From: Chryseobacterium sp.
Lineage (GTDB): Bacteria; Bacteroidota; Bacteroidia; Flavobacteriales; Weeksellaceae
Direction: 5' to 3'
Length of the DNA stretch: 64,000 nucleotides
Assembly: GCF_008831505.1 (NCBI RefSeq)
Contig: NZ_CP044507.1
Coordinates: 2,232,001 to 2,296,000, forward strand
Below, one piece after another: positions 55,345 through 64,000 of the stretch; position 1 is the stretch's first letter; each line of letters starts with the position of its first letter. The notes beneath the pieces were generated by a model. It saw only the letters and a list, made by a program, of their open reading frames with translations, was not told where the DNA came from and searched no databases. The position numbers and the translations under genes are program-made.

Positions 55345-55635
55345 TTAGTTCGCAGACAAAGGTTGTTGGATGACGAAAAGATATTCTTGCGGCGGACCGC
55401 GCTGACCAAAGACCGCAATGGTGACCAAGGTTCCTTCCTTACAACACCGGCATTTATTGAGCATTATTTTTGGTGCTGCTTCTATTTTCCGGACCTTTAA
55501 ATCTGACTGCAGGTTTTGCAACTCCCCACGTTTCCAGCTGCTGCTCAGGATGCCGTAATGGCGGACCCTTACAAATCTTTTGTGCAGAATAAGCATCGAG
55601 AACCTCCTGAAAAACTCCCTGTTTGCAAGCGTCAT
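55345..55635 (-). pseudogene. C-terminal fragment of an IS91-like transposase
   Basis: The minus-strand frame from about 55635 reads M-T-L-A-N-R-E-F-F-R-R-F-S-M-L-I-L-H-K-R-F-V-R-V-R-H-Y-G-I-L-S-S, the conserved end of IS91-family (HUH, Y2-type) transposases (E-F-x-R-R-F-x-x-H-I-L-P-x-G-F-x-x-I-R-H-Y-G). A Cys-rich piece C-R-C-C-K-E-G-T-L follows. The N-terminal part with the HUH motif and catalytic tyrosines is missing, so only a relic remains. IS91 elements often sit beside integrons in other bacteria. Confidence 0.7.
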
Positions 55636-55724
55636 TGACTTTTTTAGAGAATTTTTATTACTTTGGTCCTTGTACGCCGCTTGCTTCGGCAACCCTCAAA
55701 ACACCAATATAAACCAGCTATAAT

Positions 55725-58130
55725 ATGATGAAAATTAAAACTGCCGTCATCGCACTTCTGTTTGCGGGACTGACCTTTGCTCAGGAGAATATCACCTACA
55801 GGCAGCCCTCTGCAGAAATCCTTCAACTTGCCGATTATCAGCGCGCTCCGGGCGTGATCATGAACAGCAAAAAAAACTGGATGGTCTTTACCTACCGGAA
55901 TACATACAAATCACTGGACGAACTGAACCAGCCGGAAATGAAACTGGCTGGCTTGCGTGTAAACCCGGTGACGAACATTGCGAGTACTGTTACGTACATT
56001 ACTAATCTGAAGGTAAGGAGGCTAAAAGACAAGGCAGAAACACAGATAAAAGGTCTGCCTGCCAATCCAAAAATAGCATACATAAGTTTTGCGCCTAACG
56101 AACAAAAGCTGGCCTTCACCAACACAACGTCAAGGGGAGTAGAACTTTGGGTAGTGGATTTGGCTACGGCAACCGCCAAAAAAATAAGCAGTGACAACCT
56201 GAATGCCAATGTGGGTACGCCCTATGTGTGGATGAAAGATTCCCAGAGTCTTTTGGCAAAAAAAATCCCGGCAAACCGCATTGATTTAATCGACCCGACA
56301 AAAGAAGTTCCGGCAGGACCAACGGTTTCTACGGCCGACGGTAAAGTTTCTCAAAACAGAACCTATCAGGATTTGCTTAAGAACCCCCAGGACGAACAGA
56401 ATTTTGATACCCTTGCTACTTCTGAGCTTGTGAAAATTACCCTGGACGGCAACGAGAGTAGTTATAAAGGTGTGGCCATTTATACCGGCATGAGCTTATC
56501 ACCCGACGGTAATTTTGTGATGCTTACCACCATTAAGCGACCCTATTCGTACATCGTGCCGCTCAGCCGGTTTCCCATGACCAGCACGGTTTACGATCTG
56601 AACGGAAATTTGGTGAAAACCGTGAACGAGGTGCCTTTAACAGAGATTATGCCTAAAGGTTTCTCATCCGTCCGTACCGGAAAACGAAGCATGTCCTGGC
56701 GTGATGATGAGCCGGCGACTTTGGTTTACGCGGAAGCATTGGATGGTGGCGACCAGTCTAAAACTGTTGAGTTCCGGGATGAAGTATTCTTATGGCAGGC
56801 GCCCTTTAATGCTGAGCCAAAGTCTTTCTTTAAAACCAAACAAAGATTCAATAATATTGAGTGGTCCAATGCAGATTTTGCCGTAATTAACGATTCCTGG
56901 TATGACACACGCAACACAAAATCCTACCTCATTAATTTCAAAGACAATACCCACCGCATAATTGATGACCGGAATTACCAGGATGTATACACAGATCCGG
57001 GATCATTTAGTCAAACTAAAAATCAATTCGGCAGAACAGTTATTGATACCAAAAGCAATAAGGCATATCTTGTGGGCGAGGGCTTCACGAAAGCCGGGCA
57101 GTTCCCGTTCATAGACGAAATAGATGTGAACACCCTGACTAAAAAACGCATTTACACTTCCAAAATTAAGAACTCAAAGGAAAATATCATCGATATTATT
57201 GATGTCAAAAAAGGTGAAGTCCTGGTGGTGGAACAGTCGGCGGGCAGGTATCCGAATTATTTCATCCGAAACATCAAAAACGGTAAAGCAACTGCACTGA
57301 CTACCTTCGCAAATCCATTTGAAAGCATAAAGGATGTTTATAAGGAAGTCATCAAATACAAACGGAACGATGGCGTAGAGCTTAGCGGCACCCTATATTT
57401 ACCTGCAGGATTTGACAGAAAAAATCCGAAAGAAAAATTACCACTGCTGATCTGGGCCTACCCGGCTGAGTATAAAGACAAAAATACAGCGGGTCAAAAT
57501 ACACAGAATCCGAATGATTTTACATTTCCCAGCTATGGTTCATTTATATATTGGGTTACTAAAGGTTATGCAGTTTTGGATGATGCTGCTTTTCCGATAA
57601 TCGGTGAAGGAAAAACAGAACCTAATGACACATTTATTCCGCAGCTCGTGGCCAACGGTAAAGCGGCAATTGATGCAGTGGATCAGTTAGGTTATATTGA
57701 CCGGTCAAAAGTTGCTGTTGGCGGTCATTCGTACGGAGCATTTATGACCGCTAATCTGCTTACTCACTCTAACGATTACGCATGTGGAATTGCGCGAAGC
57801 GGTGCATATAACAGAACTCTTACGCCATTCGGTTTCCAGTCAGAACAGCGGAATTACTGGGATGTGCCGGAAGTTTACAACACGATGTCGCCATTTATGA
57901 ATGCTGACAAAATGAAAACACCGATGCTTCTGATACACGGCGAAGCCGATAATAATCCCGGCACATTTACCCTGCAGACAGAAAGATACTTCCAGGCACT
58001 GAAAAATCTGGGCGCACCGGTGCGGATGGTTTTGCTGCCGCTGGAATCCCATGGTTACGCGGCCCGCGAAAGTATCCTGCATGTATTATGGGAACAGGAT
58101 CAGTTCCTGAAGAAATGCTTTAAAAAATAA
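55725..58130 (+). CDS. S9-family prolyl oligopeptidase-like serine peptidase
   Basis: An 801-residue exported peptidase with a signal peptide (M-M-K-I-K-T-A-V-I-A-L-L-F-A-G-L-T-F-A-Q). A long N-terminal beta-propeller part is followed by an alpha/beta-hydrolase domain with the nucleophile in G-G-H-S-Y-G-A-F (Ser669), Asp in I-H-G-E-A-D-N-N and His in E-S-H-G-Y near residue 775. The G-G-H-S-Y-G form and overall length resemble the S9C/S9D glutamyl endopeptidase-like group of Bacteroidota. It probably works in the periplasm on peptides. It is the first conserved gene to the right of the island. Confidence 0.9.
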   Translation: MMKIKTAVIALLFAGLTFAQENITYRQPSAEILQLADYQRAPGVIMNSKKNWMVFTYRNTYKSLDELNQPEMKLAGLRVNPVTNIASTVTYITNLKVRRLKDKAETQIKGLPANPKIAYISFAPNEQKLAFTNTTSRGVELWVVDLATATAKKISSDNLNANVGTPYVWMKDSQSLLAKKIPANRIDLIDPTKEVPAGPTVSTADGKVSQNRTYQDLLKNPQDEQNFDTLATSELVKITLDGNESSYKGVAIYTGMSLSPDGNFVMLTTIKRPYSYIVPLSRFPMTSTVYDLNGNLVKTVNEVPLTEIMPKGFSSVRTGKRSMSWRDDEPATLVYAEALDGGDQSKTVEFRDEVFLWQAPFNAEPKSFFKTKQRFNNIEWSNADFAVINDSWYDTRNTKSYLINFKDNTHRIIDDRNYQDVYTDPGSFSQTKNQFGRTVIDTKSNKAYLVGEGFTKAGQFPFIDEIDVNTLTKKRIYTSKIKNSKENIIDIIDVKKGEVLVVEQSAGRYPNYFIRNIKNGKATALTTFANPFESIKDVYKEVIKYKRNDGVELSGTLYLPAGFDRKNPKEKLPLLIWAYPAEYKDKNTAGQNTQNPNDFTFPSYGSFIYWVTKGYAVLDDAAFPIIGEGKTEPNDTFIPQLVANGKAAIDAVDQLGYIDRSKVAVGGHSYGAFMTANLLTHSNDYACGIARSGAYNRTLTPFGFQSEQRNYWDVPEVYNTMSPFMNADKMKTPMLLIHGEADNNPGTFTLQTERYFQALKNLGAPVRMVLLPLESHGYAARESILHVLWEQDQFLKKCFKK

Positions 58131-58135
58131 GATTC

Positions 58136-58164
58136 AGGTCTTCCGTTTTGGAAGACCTCTTTTT
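58136..58164 (+). terminator. Terminator of the S9 peptidase gene
   Basis: AGGTCTTCC and GGAAGACCT pair perfectly around TTTT-type loop bases, followed by five T. Confidence 0.9.
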
Positions 58165-58557
58165 AACTTACTGTCAGATCCTGAAGGAGCTGTACCCTAT
58201 TTGCTGCAGAAGGGCAATGCAGCCAAATTTTAGTTTCTGAGGTTTAATAATTTATCTGCTCAACATAAATGCTTTCAAAGAAACCAGCTATAAGTAAAAA
58301 GTGTTTGAATCGGAGCTTCAACCTTGTCAAGGTTTGGAACCTTGAAAAGGTTCGGCGAACTTCTACATTAGCAAAATCTCCTACTTTGGCTTTTCACTAG
58401 AAGGACGCCAGTGGGTGGTTTAAGCCGGGGATTAAAGGAAATCGTTTTGTATGGTGTTAAAGCCCGACGACGGTTTGGATTATTATTCAGTGAAAATTAG
58501 ACCACGATCCAGCGCATTTAAAACCGTGACTGCCAACTCCAGCGGCGACCGCCATTT
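58165..58557. other. Intergenic region with dispersed repeat
   Basis: No gene was recognised. It holds the second copy of the double-palindrome repeat and downstream sequence with GCCAGTGGGTGGTT that also occurs near the first copy. A short open stretch after it (about 58410-58557) has no recognisable product. Confidence 0.5.
58320..58352. repeat. Double-palindrome dispersed repeat, copy 2
   Basis: AACCTTGTCAAGGTT, TGG, AACCTTGAAAAGGTT. Same structure as 12613-12645 with two or three differences, and in the same orientation. Confidence 0.75.
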
Positions 58558-58863
58558 CTAAACCTTTGCCACCAACTGATCGCGACTACTCAAGTATAAG
58601 ATGGTCACCACACTTCCAAAACAAAACATGCCTATAATCCAAAAGAGGGAATTTCTGAACGAATGCTTAATAATATCGTAAAACACCATCACCCAGGTAA
58701 ACATGCCCGGCACGATTCCTATAGTTAAAATAATGTTTGCCGTAACGGGTCCTACTGTAAAATGTGTGATTTTAAGCCAGGCCCCTATCAATATCAGAAT
58801 AAAACTGAAGACAGCTAGAAAAAGCAAAAACTTTCGGTCAATAATCATCGGTGATGGGTTCAT
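58558..58863 (-). CDS. Small membrane protein with a GldL-like segment
   Basis: A 101-residue protein with three hydrophobic segments. The first ends in G-A-W-L-K-I-T-H-F, which resembles the start of the gliding/T9SS motor protein GldL (G-A-x-x-K-I-x-H). The rest does not match GldL and the protein is far shorter, so it is at most a distant relative. Cytoplasmic-membrane location is clear; function unknown. Translation may start at M1 or at M6 (M-I-I-D-R-K). Confidence 0.6.
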   Translation of the reverse strand: MNPSPMIIDRKFLLFLAVFSFILILIGAWLKITHFTVGPVTANIILTIGIVPGMFTWVMVFYDIIKHSFRNSLFWIIGMFCFGSVVTILYLSSRDQLVAKV

Positions 58864-58930
58864 AAAGGTTCGCTTAGCGTGTTGGTATTAATTTCATTTT
58901 CGGACGGTTCGGTGACCAGTGTTAAAAATA

Positions 58931-58957
58931 ACAAAAAACCTCACCCGAAGGCAAGGT
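58931..58957 (-). terminator. Terminator of the thioredoxin-like lipoprotein gene
   Basis: On the minus strand an eight-pair stem (two wobbles) closes a UUCG-type loop, followed by six T. Confidence 0.75.
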
Positions 58958-58978
58958 TTAAGAGTATAATAATAAGTT

Positions 58979-60574
58979 TTACTTAGTTGCAGGTGCAGGC
59001 GGTGGCGGAGTGCTTCCTTCTGCCGGCTGCAGCTCTCCTTCAGGGGCAAACAGGTCGTTCTGCAGTGAGGCCTCAGGTGCTACCTGTGGTGCTTTCAGTC
59101 CGGACAGCTGATCCAACAGCGCTACCAGTTCAGGATCGCCTAGATTGAAGAAGTTACGTCCGGCAATCTTACCGTCTTTATCCAAGACAATGAAACTTGG
59201 CGTCAGTTTAAAACCGTAGATGCCGTACTTTTTGGCAAAGTCGGAGTTAAGGCCGCCTTCAGCATAAACATTGGTTCCGGGAATACCTTTCAGCATGGCT
59301 GAGCTGGTCTTGTTGAACTGCTCTTTGGTATCGTCAAAATTCACAAACACGAAATTCATTTTCTGCTTGTAGAAATCTACCACCTGGCTCAGGATTGGAA
59401 CTGTAGATTCGGTAATGTAAGGTGTCCAGGAGGCGTAGAACATCATTACAGTAGGCTTACCCTTACTGTCAGCAATTTTGTACGCTTTACCGTCCTGTTT
59501 GATCAGAGCAGCTTCGGGCGCCGCCTCACCTTTCTTAAGACCGGAAAGAACGAAAAGAACTTTCTTCAGATCCTTTTTAATTTCGGCATCTTTAATATCT
59601 TTCTCGATGATGGATGTTACCTTATCAGTAGTTTCCTTAGTGGAAGAAGGATTGATGTCCGACTGTGCCATTACAAACGCCAAAAGGTAATCCTTGGCAG
59701 TTTGGGAAAGATCCTTGCGCTGCTTCAGATAGCTGCTGAAAACTTCGGAAGTGATCATATCTGTTTTTCCGGCAGTCTGCGCGGTGGCATATTTCTGGAA
59801 ATCCTCACTCATTTTACCTAAAAGATAGTTGCGGTACAGTGGATGTTCCTTCACCATGGTATCTTTATCTTCCTGAAGCTTCAGCTCATAATCCTTTAAA
59901 GCTTTGGAATTGGCAAAAGCCGGGTTCGCGGTCATCTGCTTGCGGTACATTTCGTATTGTGGAATAATGGACATAATCCCGGTGCGCACATCGTTTTTCT
60001 TCCAGGAAATCACTTCCTTATCGGCGCCGGTTTTCTTGCCCACCTCATCAATATTCTTTTCAAGGTCGGCCTGGATTTTCTGAAGAGCTTTCAGGAAGGC
60101 ACCTTCATCCTTGTTCATATTGTCCTGCATATTTACCTTCTGGGTATATTCAGTCATATACTTCTGGGTCTGCTGCAGGAAGTCGTTGTTCCCTTTAGCA
60201 TCGCCGGTTATTTTAAATTCGGTCGGGAAAGTGGCCGCATCTCCGGTGATGTTCAGGCTCTGTCCCGTTTTCAGGTAAATCAGGTTTTGCTTTCCGGCAT
60301 AGGAAATGACATACATACCGCTTTTAGGTGCTTCAAAGTCACCTTTGAAGTTTCCGTCCTTATCAACACCCATATTGATCACAGGCAAAGTAGCCACACC
60401 TGAAGCTTCGGTAAACTCTATTCTTTCCAGTGGCGACCCCCCGGTTACTTTACCCGTTACTTCAACTTTCTTAGAACAGGAAACGGCCAGGAAAGCCAGA
60501 ACCATCATAAACAGATATTTACCGAGTGAACTCAGTGCTTTTTGCTGTAATCCGTGAATTTTCAGTTTATTCAT
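58979..60574 (-). CDS. TlpA/thioredoxin-like lipoprotein lacking the CxxC motif
   Basis: A 531-residue protein with a lipoprotein signal (F-L-A-V-S-C) after an unusually long basic start of about 20 residues. The N-terminal domain (G-K-V-T-G-G-S-P-L-E-R-I-E-F) is a DUF4369-like beta domain; a long helical Lys/Gln-rich stretch follows (about 130-350), then a thioredoxin-fold domain (K-G-K-P-T-V-M-M-F-Y-A-S-W-T-P-Y). The usual W-C-x-x-C is W-T-P-Y, so it cannot be a normal disulfide oxidoreductase. The tail is Pro-rich. It is probably anchored in the outer membrane and may have a binding role. Confidence 0.75.
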   Translation of the reverse strand: MNKLKIHGLQQKALSSLGKYLFMMVLAFLAVSCSKKVEVTGKVTGGSPLERIEFTEASGVATLPVINMGVDKDGNFKGDFEAPKSGMYVISYAGKQNLIYLKTGQSLNITGDAATFPTEFKITGDAKGNNDFLQQTQKYMTEYTQKVNMQDNMNKDEGAFLKALQKIQADLEKNIDEVGKKTGADKEVISWKKNDVRTGIMSIIPQYEMYRKQMTANPAFANSKALKDYELKLQEDKDTMVKEHPLYRNYLLGKMSEDFQKYATAQTAGKTDMITSEVFSSYLKQRKDLSQTAKDYLLAFVMAQSDINPSSTKETTDKVTSIIEKDIKDAEIKKDLKKVLFVLSGLKKGEAAPEAALIKQDGKAYKIADSKGKPTVMMFYASWTPYITESTVPILSQVVDFYKQKMNFVFVNFDDTKEQFNKTSSAMLKGIPGTNVYAEGGLNSDFAKKYGIYGFKLTPSFIVLDKDGKIAGRNFFNLGDPELVALLDQLSGLKAPQVAPEASLQNDLFAPEGELQPAEGSTPPPPAPATK

Positions 60575-60654
60575 TATTCATTTAATTTGGGCAAAAATAA
60601 CGCATTGATACTGTAGAATAAAATTAAATATCACAAATTGTGAAGGTTTAACAA

Positions 60655-60690
60655 GAAAAAACCGTCTCCAAATAATGGAAACGGTTTTAT
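60655..60690 (-). terminator. Terminator of the sdh operon
   Basis: On the minus strand AAACCGTTTCC pairs with GGAGACGGTTT (one mismatch), followed by T. It lies just after sdhB. Confidence 0.85.
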
Positions 60691-60709
60691 TATAATATTA
60701 AAATACAGT

Positions 60710-61477
60710 TTATCCTCTGTCCAGGTTGGCCGCCATGAACTCGCGGTTCATCCTGGCGATGTTCTCCAGGGAAATCCCTTTTGGACATTCCACCTCGCAG
60801 GCACCAATATTGGAACAGTTACCGAAACCTTCTTCATCCATGGCTTTCACCATGTTCAGTACCCTTCTCTTCGCCTCAACACGGCCTTGCGGCAACAGGG
60901 CATACTGAGAAACCTTGGCTCCTACGAACAGCATTGCAGATCCGTTCTTACATGTCGCCACACAGGCTCCACAGGAAATACATGCAGCAGCATCCATGGC
61001 CTTGTCGGCATCTTCCTTAGGTACCGGAATCGCGTTGGCGTCCAGCGTATTTCCGGAAGTGTTTACGGAGATAAATCCACCGGCGGCCATAATTCTGTCG
61101 AAGGCGCTTCTGTCTACCACCAAATCCTTGATTACAGGGAAAGCAGCACTTCTCCATGGTTCAATATGAATGGTCTCTCCATCCTTGAACATCCTCATAT
61201 GAAGCTGGCAGGTCGTGATGCCCGTATCGGGACCGTGTGATCTTCCGTTGATGTACAGGGAACACATACCGCAGATTCCCTCGCGGCAGTCATGGTCAAA
61301 AGCGATTGGGTCTTTACCTTCGTTAATCAGGTTCTCGTTGAGCATATCCAGCATTTCCAGGAATGAAGAATCTGTGGATACATCTGAAATCTTATACGTT
61401 TCAAACTGCCCTTTTGATTTATTGTTTTTCTGTCTCCAAATTTTCAGAGTCAGGTTTAATCCTTTTTTTGCACTCAT
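60710..61477 (-). CDS. sdhB: Succinate dehydrogenase/fumarate reductase iron-sulfur subunit
   Basis: The subunit passes electrons between the flavin and the membrane quinone. The 255-residue protein has the [2Fe-2S] cysteines in C-R-E-G-I-C-G-M-C and a later T-C-Q-L, and the [4Fe-4S]/[3Fe-4S] motifs [11 protein letters not shown] and [12 protein letters not shown]. Length fits the Bacteroidota enzyme. It is the last gene of the operon, 22 bases after sdhA. Confidence 0.95.
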   Translation of the reverse strand: MSAKKGLNLTLKIWRQKNNKSKGQFETYKISDVSTDSSFLEMLDMLNENLINEGKDPIAFDHDCREGICGMCSLYINGRSHGPDTGITTCQLHMRMFKDGETIHIEPWRSAAFPVIKDLVVDRSAFDRIMAAGGFISVNTSGNTLDANAIPVPKEDADKAMDAAACISCGACVATCKNGSAMLFVGAKVSQYALLPQGRVEAKRRVLNMVKAMDEEGFGNCSNIGACEVECPKGISLENIARMNREFMAANLDRG

Positions 61478-61499
61478 TTCTATTAAATTTAATTGGAGA

Positions 61500-63512
61500 T
61501 TACTTGTAACTTCTCTGTTTCACCTCGATGTTCTCGTACACAAGTTCTTCCTTGTGCAAAACCTCCTGATTGATGTCCGCGCCCTGGTATTCCCAGCATG
61601 CGGCATACTTATAGTTTTCATCGTCACGCTCAGCTTCACCGTCCGGAGTTGCGTGATCCCAGCGGAAATGCCCTCCGCAGGATTCGTTTCTCTCTAAAGC
61701 GTCCTTGGCCATAAGCTGTCCCAGTTCCAGGAAATCTGCAACACGGAAAGCCTTCTCCAGCTCAGGATTCATCTCCTCATTGGTTCCGGGTACCCTAACA
61801 TCTTTCCAGAACTCTTTGCGAACTTCTTCAATTTCTGCAATGGCTTCTCTAAGCCCCTCAGGCGTTCTTCCCATACCCACTTTGTTCCACATAATGTGGC
61901 CAAGTTTTTTGTGGAAGTAATCTACGGAGTGTTTTCCGTTATTATTGAGGAAGAAGTTGATCTTGTCGCGAATTTCCTTTTCAGCAGCATCAAAATCCGG
62001 AGTATTTGTCGGTATCGCACCTGTACGGATATCAGCTGAAAGATAATCTGCAATGGTGTAAGGCAATACGAAATAGCCGTCGGCAAGACCCTGCATCAGT
62101 GCAGAAGCACCCAACCTGTTTGCTCCGTGGTCGGAGAAGTTGGCTTCACCAATAACAAAACATCCGGGAATGGTGGACTGCAGGTTATAATCTACCCAAA
62201 CGCCACCCATGGTATAGTGTACCGCAGGATAAATTTTCATTGGCGTTACGTATGGATTATCTGCTGTAATCTTCTCATACATTACGAAAAGGTTACCGTA
62301 TTTTTCCTCAACCCAGGCCTTACCTAAATCATAGATTTGCTGCTCGGTTGGATTGGCAATATTTTTTTCGATAGCGGCTTCCCTACCTTTCTTTGTAATC
62401 TCTGTAGAGAAATCCAGGTACACCCCTTCTTTTGTGTCGTTATTTTCAATACCGAAACCGGCATCACATCTTTCCTTGGCAGCTCTGGAAGCCACATCAC
62501 GCGGAACCAGGTTACCGAAGGCCGGATATCTTCTTTCCAGATAGTAATCACGGTCTTCTTCTTTAATGTTTTCTGGTCTCAGTTTGCCTTCGCGGATCGC
62601 TACGGCATCTTCAATTTTCTTAGGCACCCAGATACGCCCGGAATTCCTAAGTGATTCAGACATCAGTGTCAGTTTAGACTGCTGGGTTCCGTGAACAGGA
62701 ATACACGTAGGGTGAATCTGCACATAGCATGGGTTTGCGAAATAGGCTCCTTTCTTATGAATCTTCCAGGCGGCAGATACGTTGGATCCCATCGCGTTGG
62801 TCGAAAGGAAATAAACGTTTCCGTAACCTCCGGAAGCAATTACAACTGCGTGTGCAGAATGTCTTTCGATTTCTCCAGTGACCATATTTCTGGCAATGAT
62901 ACCTCTGGCTTTTCCGTCTACAAGGACAAGGTCCAGCATTTCGTGACGGTTGTACATCTTGATACGGCCCTTACCAATCTGGCGGCTCATAGCAGAGTAA
63001 GCTCCCAAAAGCAGCTGCTGGCCTGTCTGACCTTTAGCATAGAAAGTACGTTTCACCTGTACACCACCGAAAGATCGGTTGTCCAGCTGGCCACCGTAGT
63101 CGCGCCCGAAAGGAACACCCTGTGCCACGCACTGGTCGATGATGCTGGCAGAGACCTCAGCAAGACGGTAGACATTCGCCTCACGTGCACGGTAATCTCC
63201 CCCTTTAATGGTATCGTAGAAGAGACGGTAAGTTGAGTCACCGTCGCCCTGATAATTCTTAGCCGCGTTAATACCACCCTGTGCAGCAATCGAGTGTGCA
63301 CGTCTCGGTGAATCCTGATAGCAGAATGCCTTTACATTATAACCCTGCTCGGCCAAAGTAGCAGCTGCTGACCCTCCGGCCAGACCTGTTCCTACTACGA
63401 TGATGTCGATCTTGTCGCGGTTGTTGGGCGCTACAAGATTCATGTGATTTTTATGGTTGGTCCACTTTTCGGCTAACGGCCCGTGTGGAATTTTAGAATC
63501 TAATTTGCTCAT
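61500..63512 (-). CDS. sdhA: Succinate dehydrogenase/fumarate reductase flavoprotein subunit
   Basis: The catalytic subunit binds FAD and converts succinate and fumarate. The 670-residue protein has the dinucleotide-binding [14 protein letters not shown], the FAD-attachment region [14 protein letters not shown], the substrate motif H-P-T-C-I-P-V-H-G and [14 protein letters not shown]. It is the longer form typical of B-type (one cytochrome b subunit) enzymes. It is 56 bases from sdhC. Confidence 0.95.
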   Translation of the reverse strand: MSKLDSKIPHGPLAEKWTNHKNHMNLVAPNNRDKIDIIVVGTGLAGGSAAATLAEQGYNVKAFCYQDSPRRAHSIAAQGGINAAKNYQGDGDSTYRLFYDTIKGGDYRAREANVYRLAEVSASIIDQCVAQGVPFGRDYGGQLDNRSFGGVQVKRTFYAKGQTGQQLLLGAYSAMSRQIGKGRIKMYNRHEMLDLVLVDGKARGIIARNMVTGEIERHSAHAVVIASGGYGNVYFLSTNAMGSNVSAAWKIHKKGAYFANPCYVQIHPTCIPVHGTQQSKLTLMSESLRNSGRIWVPKKIEDAVAIREGKLRPENIKEEDRDYYLERRYPAFGNLVPRDVASRAAKERCDAGFGIENNDTKEGVYLDFSTEITKKGREAAIEKNIANPTEQQIYDLGKAWVEEKYGNLFVMYEKITADNPYVTPMKIYPAVHYTMGGVWVDYNLQSTIPGCFVIGEANFSDHGANRLGASALMQGLADGYFVLPYTIADYLSADIRTGAIPTNTPDFDAAEKEIRDKINFFLNNNGKHSVDYFHKKLGHIMWNKVGMGRTPEGLREAIAEIEEVRKEFWKDVRVPGTNEEMNPELEKAFRVADFLELGQLMAKDALERNESCGGHFRWDHATPDGEAERDDENYKYAACWEYQGADINQEVLHKEELVYENIEVKQRSYK

Positions 63513-63568
63513 TTGTTGAAATTTTAAATTTTGAATTTTAGATAGGTTGTAAACTAAAACTTAAAATC

Positions 63569-64000
63569 TTATTGAGTGATATAATGATATACTGCGATAA
63601 TGATAAAACCGGCCGGGATAAGGATGGAATACCAGTTACCGATTGCTTTAATCATGGGTGTGTACTTTGGATGTCTGGCACCTACCGACTGGAAAGATGA
63701 CTGGAACCCGTGTGCCAGGTGCAGACCCAACAGTATAAAAGCAATAATGTAGAAGATCACTCTTACCGGATTTGCGAAACGTTCGTGCAGTTCGCCCCAA
63801 TATCTCAGATTATCGGCCTCATTACGTTCAATATACTTAAAATTAATCTCATGCCACCAGAAATCGTACATGTGAAGTCCCAGAAATGCCAGTACTACCA
63901 ACCCCGAGATAATCATATTACGAGAAGTCCAGGTGGAATTAGCCGCACCGTTATTTACTGCATATTTTGTAGGTCTGGCATTACGGTTTCTGATCTCCAG
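63569..64000 (-). CDS. sdhC: Succinate dehydrogenase cytochrome b subunit (5' end outside window)
   Basis: 143 residues are visible; the reading frame continues past base 64000, so the start is missing. The membrane segments and residues S-T-W-x-S-R-N-M, L-G-L-H-M-Y-D-F-W (a haem-type His), and L-G-L-H-L-A-H-G-F-Q-S-S-F-Q-S-V-G match the single large cytochrome b subunit of B-type succinate:quinone reductases. Order sdhC-sdhA-sdhB is conserved in Bacteroidota. Confidence 0.9.
   Translation of the reverse strand: MEIRNRNARPTKYAVNNGAANSTWTSRNMIISGLVVLAFLGLHMYDFWWHEINFKYIERNEADNLRYWGELHERFANPVRVIFYIIAFILLGLHLAHGFQSSFQSVGARHPKYTPMIKAIGNWYSILIPAGFIIIAVYHYITQ

Overview
The window is a stretch of chromosome from a member of the Bacteroidota, most likely class Flavobacteriia and close to the Chryseobacterium/Kaistella/Planobacterium group (Weeksellaceae). 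The evidence is the TTG-N16..21-TAnnTTTG promoters in front of rpsU, the tRNAs, tuf, ssrA and rplK, several type IX secretion (T9SS) cargo proteins with C-terminal sorting domains, Bacteroidota-type proteins (DUF6702, GEVED-domain proteins, gliding-type C-terminal domains), and a succinate dehydrogenase/fumarate reductase of the Bacteroidota type. By eye the core genes are near 45 % G+C. The species cannot be named from sequence alone. Layout: 1-9.9 kb holds the end of a PAP2 phosphatase, radA, a secreted metzincin broken by one in-frame stop, an ACP phosphodiesterase-like gene, the DUF6702/HupE/M1-peptidase group and a large unknown protein with a duplicated domain. 10.3-12.4 kb is groES-groEL. 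13.0-13.4 kb is the tmRNA gene ssrA, followed by a 1461-residue T9SS type B adhesin-like protein with three copies of a 230-residue unit. 18-26.2 kb is a translation block: rpsU, xerC, hpf, four tRNAs, tuf, tRNA-Trp, secE, nusG, an unrelated outer-membrane gene, then rplK-rplA-rplJ-rplL. It stops at a terminator after rplL, where rpoBC would usually follow. 26.2-29.8 kb is a three-gene minus-strand operon, hutI-hutG-aldehyde dehydrogenase. 29.9-33.5 kb carries ruvB, a PaiB-like gene, a GxxExxY remnant, an MBL-fold hydrolase and coaE. 33.6-43.5 kb carries three large T9SS cargo genes, two of them secreted zinc proteases. 43.6-49.2 kb carries small envelope proteins, a large zinc protease and rlmD. 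49.2-55.7 kb is an accessory island. 55.7-64 kb returns to housekeeping or envelope genes: an S9 peptidase, a small membrane protein, a thioredoxin-like lipoprotein without its CxxC, and sdhB-sdhA-sdhC (cut by the window end). The island is the most interesting part. An IntI-like tyrosine recombinase is read leftwards. In front of it lies a hairpin-rich zone that ends in a GTTAGGC core. Then come AT-rich plus-strand genes whose ends behave like integron gene cassettes: the start of the first cassette (GTTAGGCGTA) is exactly complementary, over 10 bases, to the 5' core of the attC-like site just after its last gene (TACGCCTAAC), and that site closes with GTTAGGT. The cassette carries a translationally coupled pair, an ImmA/IrrE-type metallopeptidase and a PIN-like protein, which looks like a toxin-antitoxin module. 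An IS1182-family element sits in or against the attC, a second cassette-like unit follows with a secreted unknown protein, and a fragment of an IS91-like transposase closes the island. This looks like a small chromosomal integron in a flavobacterium, driven by an integrase that lacks the insertion typical of classical IntI.
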